Shown piece by piece: positions 58,123-64,000 of a stretch of DNA of 64,000 nucleotides (within the stretch, counting starts at the first letter, position 1; each line of letters begins with the position of its first letter). The stretch is from Methylobacterium sp. J-026. Its GTDB lineage: Bacteria > Pseudomonadota > Alphaproteobacteria > Rhizobiales > Beijerinckiaceae. The notes beneath the pieces were generated by a model. It was not told the DNA's origin. It worked only from the letters and a program-made list of their open reading frames with translations, and did no database searches. Where the stretch lies: positions 1 to 64,000 of the forward strand of contig NZ_JAKSYC010000067.1 in NCBI RefSeq assembly GCF_022829585.1. Direction: 5' to 3'. Made by a program: the position numbers and the translations under genes.

Positions 58123-60549
58123 ATGTCACAGTCGAAATCGCGCCAGCCGGTAGTCCCGGGCTCGACTGGCTCCTACGCCGTCCTCCCCCTGCGCGACATC
58201 GTCGTCTTCCCGCACATGATCGTGCCCCTGTTCGTGGGCCGCGAGAAGTCGATCCGCGCCCTTGAGGAGGCGGTCCGCACCGACCGGCATATCCTGCTCG
58301 CCACCCAGATCAACGCGGGCGACGACGATCCGGCGACCGATGCGATCTACAAGATCGGGACTCTCGCCTCGGTGCTTCAGCTTCTGAAGCTGCCCGACGG
58401 CACCGTTAAGGTGCTGGTGGAAGGCATGGGCCGCGCGAAAGTCACGGGCTTCACCCGCTCGGACGAGTATTATGAGGCGACCGCCGAGGCTCTGCACGAC
58501 GAGCTGGGTGACCGCGTCGAGGCCGAGGCACTGGCGCGTTCCGTGCTCTCGGAATTCGAGAATTACGTCAAGCTCAACAAGAAGATCTCGCCCGAAGTCG
58601 TCTCCGCCGTGACCCAGATCGACGAGCCGTCCAAGCTCGCCGACACGATCGGCTCGCATCTGCTCGTCAAGATCTCCGACAAGCAGGGCATCCTGGAGAC
58701 CCCCACGGTGGCGCAGCGCCTCGAGCGTGTGCTGTCCCTGATGGAGAGCGAGATCTCCGTGCTTCAGGTGGAGAAGCGCATCCGGACCCGCGTCAAGCGG
58801 CAGATGGAGAAGACCCAGCGCGAATACTACCTCAACGAGCAGATGAAGGCGATCCAGAAGGAGCTGGGCGACTCAGAGGATGGCCGCGACGAACTCGCGG
58901 AGCTCGAAGAGAAGATCGAGAAGACCAAGTTCACCAAGGAAGCGCGCGACAAGGCCACGGCCGAGCTGAAGAAGCTTCGGCAGATGTCGCCGATGTCCGC
59001 CGAGGCGACCGTGGTGCGCAATTATCTCGACTGGATGCTCGGCATCCCGTGGGGCAAGCGCTCGAAGATGAAGAAGGATCTGCTCGGCGCCCAGGCGCTC
59101 CTCGACGACGACCATTTCGGCCTGGAGAAGGTCAAGGAGCGGATCGTCGAGTACCTCGCCGTGCAGCAGCGTGCGAACAAGCTCACCGGCCCGATCCTGT
59201 GCCTCGTCGGCCCCCCTGGCGTCGGCAAGACCTCGCTGGGCAAGTCCATCGCCAAGGCGACGGGTCGCGAGTTCGTGCGCATGTCGCTCGGCGGCGTGCG
59301 GGACGAGGCCGAGATCCGCGGCCACCGCCGGACCTATATCGGTTCGATGCCCGGCAAGATCGTTCAGTCGATGCGCAAGGCCAAGACCTCGAACCCGCTC
59401 ATCCTGCTCGATGAGATCGACAAGATGGGCATGGATTTCCGCGGTGACCCGTCCGCAGCGCTCCTCGAGGTTCTGGACCCTGAGCAGAACAGCACCTTCA
59501 ACGATCACTACCTGGAGGTGGATTACGATCTCTCGAACGTGATGTTCGTGACCACGGCCAACACCCTCAACATCCCGGGCCCGCTCATGGACCGGATGGA
59601 GGTGATCCGCATCGCCGGGTACACCGAGGAGGAGAAGGTCGAGATCGCGCGCAAGCACCTGATCCCGAATGCCCTGAAGAAGCACGGCCTCGGGACGCAC
59701 GAGTGGTCGATCGACGACGATGGCCTGATGATGCTGGTCCGCCGCTATACGCGGGAGGCCGGTGTCCGCAACCTGGAGCGTGAGCTGTCCAACCTGATCC
59801 GCAAGGCTGTGAAGGAGATCCTGATCACCAAGACCAAGGTGGTTGCGGTGAACGTGGAGACCCTTCCCGTCTTCCTCGGTCCGCCGAAATTCCGCTACGG
59901 TGAGATCGATGCGGACGATCAGGTCGGTGTGGTGACCGGTCTGGCCTGGACCGAGGTCGGCGGCGAGTTGCTGACGATCGAGGGTGTCATGATGCCCGGT
60001 AAGGGCAAGATGACGGTCACCGGCAACCTGAAGGACGTGATGAAGGAGTCGATCTCGGCGGCTGCATCCTACGTGCGCTCCCGGGCGATCGACTTCGGCA
60101 TCGAGCCGCCGCTGTTCGACCGGCGCGACATCCACGTCCACGTTCCGGAGGGGGCGACCCCGAAGGACGGCCCGTCGGCCGGCATCGCCATGGCCACCGC
60201 GATCATCTCGACGCTGACCGGCATCCCGGTTCGTCGCGACGTTGCGATGACCGGTGAGGTGACGCTCCGCGGTCGGGTGCTCCCGATCGGGGGCCTGAAG
60301 GAGAAGCTGCTCGCCGCCCTCCGCGGCGGCATCAAGACGGTGCTGATCCCCGAGGAGAACGCCAAGGACATCGCCGAGGTGCCCGATAGCGTGAAGAACG
60401 GGCTGGAGATTGTGCCCGTATCTCGGATGGACCAGGTGCTGAAGAAGGCGCTGGTCCGGCAGCCCGTGCCGATCGAGTGGGAGGAGCCGCTGCCCGTGGC
60501 CAAGCCTGCTCGGACCGAGGAGGACGGCGCGATCTTCGTCGCCCACTGA
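58123..60549 (+). CDS. lon: ATP-dependent protease Lon
   Basis: Cytoplasmic protease of misfolded and regulatory proteins. 808 residues. The N-terminal LON domain begins [20 protein letters not shown]. The AAA+ module has Walker [16 protein letters not shown] and Walker [15 protein letters not shown]. The C-terminal protease domain has catalytic S685 (PKDGPSAG) and K728 ([10 protein letters not shown]), spaced 43 residues as in E. coli. The GAGGAAG site precedes the ATG. A strong rho-independent terminator follows at 60571-60601. In many related genomes hupB follows lon; it does not here. Confidence 0.97.
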   Translation: MSQSKSRQPVVPGSTGSYAVLPLRDIVVFPHMIVPLFVGREKSIRALEEAVRTDRHILLATQINAGDDDPATDAIYKIGTLASVLQLLKLPDGTVKVLVEGMGRAKVTGFTRSDEYYEATAEALHDELGDRVEAEALARSVLSEFENYVKLNKKISPEVVSAVTQIDEPSKLADTIGSHLLVKISDKQGILETPTVAQRLERVLSLMESEISVLQVEKRIRTRVKRQMEKTQREYYLNEQMKAIQKELGDSEDGRDELAELEEKIEKTKFTKEARDKATAELKKLRQMSPMSAEATVVRNYLDWMLGIPWGKRSKMKKDLLGAQALLDDDHFGLEKVKERIVEYLAVQQRANKLTGPILCLVGPPGVGKTSLGKSIAKATGREFVRMSLGGVRDEAEIRGHRRTYIGSMPGKIVQSMRKAKTSNPLILLDEIDKMGMDFRGDPSAALLEVLDPEQNSTFNDHYLEVDYDLSNVMFVTTANTLNIPGPLMDRMEVIRIAGYTEEEKVEIARKHLIPNALKKHGLGTHEWSIDDDGLMMLVRRYTREAGVRNLERELSNLIRKAVKEILITKTKVVAVNVETLPVFLGPPKFRYGEIDADDQVGVVTGLAWTEVGGELLTIEGVMMPGKGKMTVTGNLKDVMKESISAAASYVRSRAIDFGIEPPLFDRRDIHVHVPEGATPKDGPSAGIAMATAIISTLTGIPVRRDVAMTGEVTLRGRVLPIGGLKEKLLAALRGGIKTVLIPEENAKDIAEVPDSVKNGLEIVPVSRMDQVLKKALVRQPVPIEWEEPLPVAKPARTEEDGAIFVAH

Positions 60550-60570
60550 GCCCCCTGATCGGATGAGACA

Positions 60571-60601
60571 AGCCCCCGGAGCCACGCACCGGGGGCTTTT
60601 T
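60571..60601 (+). terminator. Rho-independent terminator of lon
   Basis: AGCCCCCGG pairs with CCGGGGGCT (nine perfect pairs, nine-base loop) and is followed by a run of T residues, 21 bases after the lon stop. A strong intrinsic terminator. Confidence 0.9.
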
Positions 60602-60618
60602 CGTGCGCGGAAAACCGG

Positions 60619-60982
60619 TTGCGCATCCTGCCGATCACTCCCAGCACCAGCGCGCCGGTGACCGACCTTGTCGTCGGCGGCGCCGCCTGGGGCCGATGCT
60701 CCGGGCTATCGTGATGGTGCTCGGCCTGGCAGATGCGCTTGCGACGATCCGAACTGTGGCTCCGAGTGGCGGTGCCATCGCCCGCAACCCGGACGCTGCG
60801 CTCGCAGGTTTGGTCGACGCGTGCGGCGCCTGCGTCGGTCATGGCGCCGAAACGATCATCCTTGGCGGTGCTGGTCCGGCGGGACTTGCGGCGCGGATCG
60901 CCCAGGAGATCGGCATCCCGCTGATCTGCTCAGTGGAGGCCGGAACGCGCTCAGTCCGCGCGGCTGGAACCCAATCCGTCTC
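60619..60982 (+). pseudogene. Remnant of an Asp/Glu/hydantoin racemase gene
   Basis: A TTG-started frame at 60619 gives LRILPITPSTSAPVTD, the N-terminal motif of the family (M-R-I-x-x-I-x-P-x-T-S). About 40 bases later, in a different frame from 60696, comes the C-terminal part: LGLADALATIRTVAPSGGA, then ETIILGGAGPAGLAARIAQE (the conserved region normally LGCxGM, here with its Cys replaced by Gly). The middle of the roughly 210-240-residue protein, including the first catalytic Cys, is absent, so the gene has suffered a deletion and frame change. It sits between lon and tRNA-Val. Confidence 0.65.
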
Positions 60983-61093
60983 CAACGGGGCCGGCTGCAA
61001 ACCCACCGAGCGCGCCGGCTTTTCACCGGCCTTCACGGCGCTGGTCGCCGGGCCTTGCGCCGGGCATGCGCCATGCCGTAACGGTCGGCCGCC

Positions 61094-61169
61094 GGGCGGT
61101 TAGCTCAGTTGGTAGAGCGTCTCCTTTACACGGAGAGGGTCGGGGGTTCGAGTCCCTCACCGCCCACCA
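61094..61169 (+). tRNA. tRNA-Val (anticodon UAC)
   Basis: A 76-base cloverleaf with acceptor GGGCGGT/ACCGCCC, discriminator A and encoded CCA. The D arm is TAGCTCAGTTGGTAGAG; the anticodon arm TCTCC-TTTACAC-GGAGA has anticodon TAC at 61127-61129. The T-loop motif is GGTTCGAGTCC. It stands at the boundary between the lon block and the glycosyltransferase region, a common position for genomic-island insertion. Confidence 0.97.
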
Positions 61170-61241
61170 CCCGGCTGAAGCAACCCGCGCCGCCGGGCGG
61201 CTAAGAGAACGCGGTGCCTGACCGGCCGGTGCGTTCGCCAG

Positions 61242-62411
61242 TCAGGCGCGTGATAACCCGTCGAAGACGTCCTTCAGGTCCCGGACGGAGCGCTCGATCG
61301 AGAATCGAGCCGTCACCTTTTGATAGCCCGCCTCGGCCAAGCGAGACGCCATCGCGTCATCCGTGATGATCGCGCGCATGGCCTCGGCCAGCGCCACACT
61401 GTCTCCCGCTTCGCAGAGAATGCCGTTTGTCGGGTGATCGATGATTTCGCCGACACCGCCGCCCCGCGTCGCGATCACGGGGCGGCGTTGCGCCATGCCT
61501 TCGACGATCACCCGACCGAACGGCTCCGGCTCGGTCGACGTGTGCGCCACGATATCGACGGTCGCCATCAGGCGCTGAACGTCCTTCCGAAACCCCAGGA
61601 ATTTGACGCGGTGGGACAGATTCCTGTCCTCAACCATGGCTCGAATCTGATCGAAATAGGAGCCGTCCTGATAGGTCGCATCACCCACGATGATCGCTTG
61701 CAGACGGGGAACCCGCTCGACCGCTTCGATCAGGACATGTTGGCCCTTCCACTGCGCAATCCGGCCGAACAAACCGACAGTCGGCAGATCCGATAAGCCT
61801 GCCTCTCCGAGGAGGGTCGCGCGATCCCGCTCGGTGGCGTTGTCACCGAAATTGGTGTCAAAATCGAAGCCATTATAGACGACCGAGATCTTGTCTGCTT
61901 TGCCTCCGCATTGGACAAGAGCGTCTTTCGCGGCATAAGAATTTGCGACGACAGCCGACGTCATATGATTAGCGAAGAAAACCAGAGCTCGTCGCATCGC
62001 GCCGGAGAAACTCTGGTCGGATACGAGATCATGTAGGATCCACACGAACGGCTTTCGTGCGAGTCGTGCCGCAAGTCCGGCGATGAACAAGGATTTCTGG
62101 CTGTTGGCGCAGATGACGTCGTAGTTCCGGAATTCTTTAGCCAAAACTTTAACGACCGCGTAAATGCTGTACAGCGCCGATAGCGCTTCACGGACATTCG
62201 ACCCCCGCTTCAGCTTCAGGATCTGAGCACCGGCGCTGACAGTCTTGGCCGTCGCACCGGCATCGATGAGATCCGTCTTGAGCGGGCCATCAGCGAGGAA
62301 AATGACCGGCCATTCCTGTCCGCTGCTGCGCGCATGAAGCACGACATCGCGGAGAAACAGCTCGGCGCCGCCGTAGCTGGCAGCATGCGTCACGAACAGG
62401 ATTTTCTTCAT
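61242..62411 (-). CDS. Family 4 glycosyltransferase
   Basis: A 389-residue retaining GT-B enzyme. N-terminal KKILFVTHAASYGGAELFLR has the Gly-Gly-Ala-Glu acceptor loop. C-terminal half: PTVGLFGRIAQWKGQHVLIE, VKFLGFRKDVQRLMATVDIV and the E-x7-E motif in EPEPFGRVIVEGMAQRRPVI. Likely involved in exopolysaccharide or lipopolysaccharide assembly in the cytoplasm. G+C content is lower than in the rest of the window, as for the next gene. Confidence 0.9.
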   Translation of the reverse strand: MKKILFVTHAASYGGAELFLRDVVLHARSSGQEWPVIFLADGPLKTDLIDAGATAKTVSAGAQILKLKRGSNVREALSALYSIYAVVKVLAKEFRNYDVICANSQKSLFIAGLAARLARKPFVWILHDLVSDQSFSGAMRRALVFFANHMTSAVVANSYAAKDALVQCGGKADKISVVYNGFDFDTNFGDNATERDRATLLGEAGLSDLPTVGLFGRIAQWKGQHVLIEAVERVPRLQAIIVGDATYQDGSYFDQIRAMVEDRNLSHRVKFLGFRKDVQRLMATVDIVAHTSTEPEPFGRVIVEGMAQRRPVIATRGGGVGEIIDHPTNGILCEAGDSVALAEAMRAIITDDAMASRLAEAGYQKVTARFSIERSVRDLKDVFDGLSRA

Positions 62412-62874
62412 GATGCGATCCGGGGCGATGCTCTGACGATCACGGTCGGGTTGTTTTGGCTCGCGGAAACGCGACCGTTTGGACGAAGGCTTGCGCCGGG
62501 GGGCAAGCTTAACATTGTCGAGACGAGGTCATCGCGGATGCGCGAGGCAAAGGCGCGTGTGAGGCGCAATTACATTATGCTGAGAACTGCGGATGATCGA
62601 TGTTTGTTGTTTGTGGCCAGATTTTCAACCCAACTTCACCAGGCCTGCCTTCGCGCGTTTGATAGCCTCAATAGAAAATATGTGTCTAAGCGCTCTCGCC
62701 AAACGTTACTTTATCGATCAATAGCGCGCGCTCCGACTTAAGATTAGCGTTTTAAATAAATTGATCGCTATAAGTGTTTCGATAGCACCAAAAAATATTT
62801 GAAAGCCGCAAACGAAGGTCATCCAATTCGTTCGATCGTGGCCTTTGACGCATCTATCTAGGCTAGGGTCGTGC
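62412..62874. other. Intergenic region between glycosyltransferase genes
   Basis: 463 bases, A+T-rich at 62580-62830, where several T/A-rich hexamers occur. A plus-strand frame across part of it (62334-62741) overlaps the start of the adjacent gene on the other strand and looks spurious. It should contain the promoter of the minus-strand gene ending at 61242. Confidence 0.5.
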
Positions 62875-63990
62875 TTATATATTGTCCAGGCCGTCAAAAC
62901 CTGAACGATTCATGGTTTTTTCGATGAAGCGAGCCATTTCCCTCGAAAAGCGATCGACGCTGAATTCGGAGGCGCGACTGGCAATTCGCGTCGGATCGAA
63001 GGCGATCTGCCTGCTTCGCTCCAGCGCGTCGATGATCGCGTCGACGCTCTGATCACGGAAGAACGTGCCGGTTATGCCATCCTGAACGGTTTCCGTGGCT
63101 CCGCCTTTCGCAAACGCGATGACCGGTCGGCCACTCGCCATGGCCTCGACGGGGACGATGCCGAAATCCTCTTCGCCTGGAAAGATCAAGGCTTGGCAGC
63201 GGGCATAATGATGCTTGAGCACCGAGAAGGGCTGCGGCCCGAGGATTTTCACCGTGGGGCCGGCGAGGCTCTGAAGTTCGCGCAACATTTCCCCGCCTCC
63301 GATCACGACCAGAGGTTTCTTCAGGCGATTGAATGCCTCGACGGCCAGTTCCGGTCGCTTGTACCGGACGAGTTCACCGACCATCAGATAATAATCGCCG
63401 AGCTCATGGTCCGGGACGATCTCGAAGGCTTCCGTATCGACGGGGGGATAAACGACCACGGATCGGCGGCGGTAATACGTTTCGATGCGGCGCGCGACTG
63501 TGGCGGAATTGGCTACGAATTCGTGGACGCGGTTGGCTGAAATGGCATCCCAATTTCGGATGTAGTGTGCAGCGGGCGGCATCACGATCCGGTTTATAAA
63601 ACTCGTGCGCTCTCTGTAATCGTGAAACATGTTCCAGACGTAGCGCATCGGCGAGTGGCAATAGCAGATATGTGTGGCTGTCGAGGGTGGGATGATTCCT
63701 TTCGCCGGCCCGGATTCGCTGCTGATTACTAGATCGTAGCCGCGCAAATCCAGTTGCTCCAGGGCCATCGGCATGAGCGGCAGATAGGACTTGTATTTCG
63801 ATGCCGCGAAGGGAAGTCGACCGATGAAGGATGTTGTGATCCGGTGCGCCTTGATGGTGGGCGACATGGATGCCGGGTCATAGGCGTGCGTGAAGATATC
63901 GGCGTCGGGATACATCCTGCAGAGTGCCTCGACGACTTTCTCGCCGCCGCGCATACCGACCAACCAATAATGAACGATCGCAACTTTCAT
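62875..63990 (-). CDS. Family 4 glycosyltransferase (WbaZ-like mannosyltransferase type)
   Basis: A 371-residue GT4. It starts MKVAIVHYWLVGMRGGEKVV, the N-terminal loop of WbaZ-like enzymes. YCHSPMRYVWNMFHDYRER is also characteristic of that subgroup. In the C-terminal half are DYYLMVGELVRYKRPELAVE, VVIGGGEMLRELQSLAG and the E-x7-E motif EEDFGIVPVEAMASGRPVIA. Probably an LPS O-chain or exopolysaccharide mannosyl- or other hexosyl-transferase. The gene starts near the window's right edge; neighbours outside are unknown. Confidence 0.9.
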   Translation of the reverse strand: MKVAIVHYWLVGMRGGEKVVEALCRMYPDADIFTHAYDPASMSPTIKAHRITTSFIGRLPFAASKYKSYLPLMPMALEQLDLRGYDLVISSESGPAKGIIPPSTATHICYCHSPMRYVWNMFHDYRERTSFINRIVMPPAAHYIRNWDAISANRVHEFVANSATVARRIETYYRRRSVVVYPPVDTEAFEIVPDHELGDYYLMVGELVRYKRPELAVEAFNRLKKPLVVIGGGEMLRELQSLAGPTVKILGPQPFSVLKHHYARCQALIFPGEEDFGIVPVEAMASGRPVIAFAKGGATETVQDGITGTFFRDQSVDAIIDALERSRQIAFDPTRIASRASEFSVDRFSREMARFIEKTMNRSGFDGLDNI

Positions 63991-64000
63991 TCAATCTGCC

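Noticed and set aside
60603..61103. Open frame of 166 codons read as a complete gene
   Set aside because: Its end overlaps tRNA-Val, and only its middle matches the C-terminal part of the racemase family; treated as part of a pseudogene.
62334..62741. Plus-strand open frame, about 135 codons
   Set aside because: Overlaps the 5' end of the glycosyltransferase gene on the other strand; no domain, no ribosome-binding site and frame composition not protein-like.

Overview
The window is high-GC DNA (close to 70% by eye) from an alphaproteobacterium of the Rhizobiales, most like Methylobacterium or Methylorubrum. Pointers are the Omp2-type porin, phaR next to phaA-phaB, the tRNA-Leu/tig/clpP/clpX/lon order, alphaproteobacterial-type AddB, a GSII/GSI glutamine synthetase pair, a divergent PEP carboxylase-like gene, and several short exported proteins of kinds common in that group. 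The assignment rests on gene content only. Most of the window looks like ordinary chromosome; two stretches (46.4-48.2 kb and 61.2-64 kb) are visibly richer in A+T and look acquired.

Layout. 0-4.4 kb: 3' part of a porin, then two carboxylate transporters in tandem (a 2-hydroxycarboxylate/CitS-type carrier and a citrate:H+-type MFS symporter). 4.6-11 kb: a small conserved protein, an RND efflux adaptor and pump, and small membrane proteins (DUF4337, PsiE, DUF1640-like). 11-17 kb: TspO, a PLP Cys/Met-metabolism enzyme, an exported protein, an AEC carrier, glutaryl-CoA dehydrogenase and a VOC protein. 17-22.8 kb: addB without addA, and a TcuA-like flavoprotein divergent from a GntR/FCD regulator with a clear operator between them. 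23-26.2 kb: three overlapping or abutting glycosyltransferase genes. 26.5-30.4 kb: SPFH/NfeD pair and a stand-alone molybdopterin oxidoreductase. 30.6-36.5 kb: PEP carboxylase-like gene, small exported proteins, a ComEA-like helix-hairpin-helix protein, rpmF and phaR.

36.8-38.9 kb: phaA-phaB, making acetoacetyl-CoA and 3-hydroxybutyryl-CoA for PHB, with the regulator PhaR just upstream on the other strand. 39-39.3 kb: an intergenic repeat cluster (a 146-bp palindromic element and a nested 45-bp palindrome). 39.7-43.5 kb: small membrane and lipoprotein genes including a 29-codon membrane peptide, a glycerophosphodiesterase, a DMT exporter, and a perfect 18-bp inverted repeat. 43.6-46.4 kb: divergent glnII and glnA; a P-II gene lies at 50.3 kb. 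46.4-48.2 kb: an A+T-rich toxin/immunity island with an RNase A-fold CdiA-CT-like toxin, two immunity paralogues and a third frameshifted one. 48.3-53.9 kb: VOC protein, RNase D-like exonuclease, DUF985 cupin, P-II, NnrD and a multicopper oxidase-fold protein that has lost most copper ligands.

54-60.6 kb: tRNA-Leu(UAG), trigger factor, ClpP, ClpX and Lon, the protein folding and degradation core. 60.6-61.2 kb: a decayed Asp/Glu/hydantoin racemase and tRNA-Val(UAC). 61.2-64 kb: two glycosyltransferase genes of lower G+C content, probably the edge of a polysaccharide island that starts at the tRNA.

The most noteworthy locus is the orphan toxin/immunity module at 46.4-48.2 kb. The degenerate multicopper oxidase and the PEP carboxylase-like protein with altered catalytic motifs come next.
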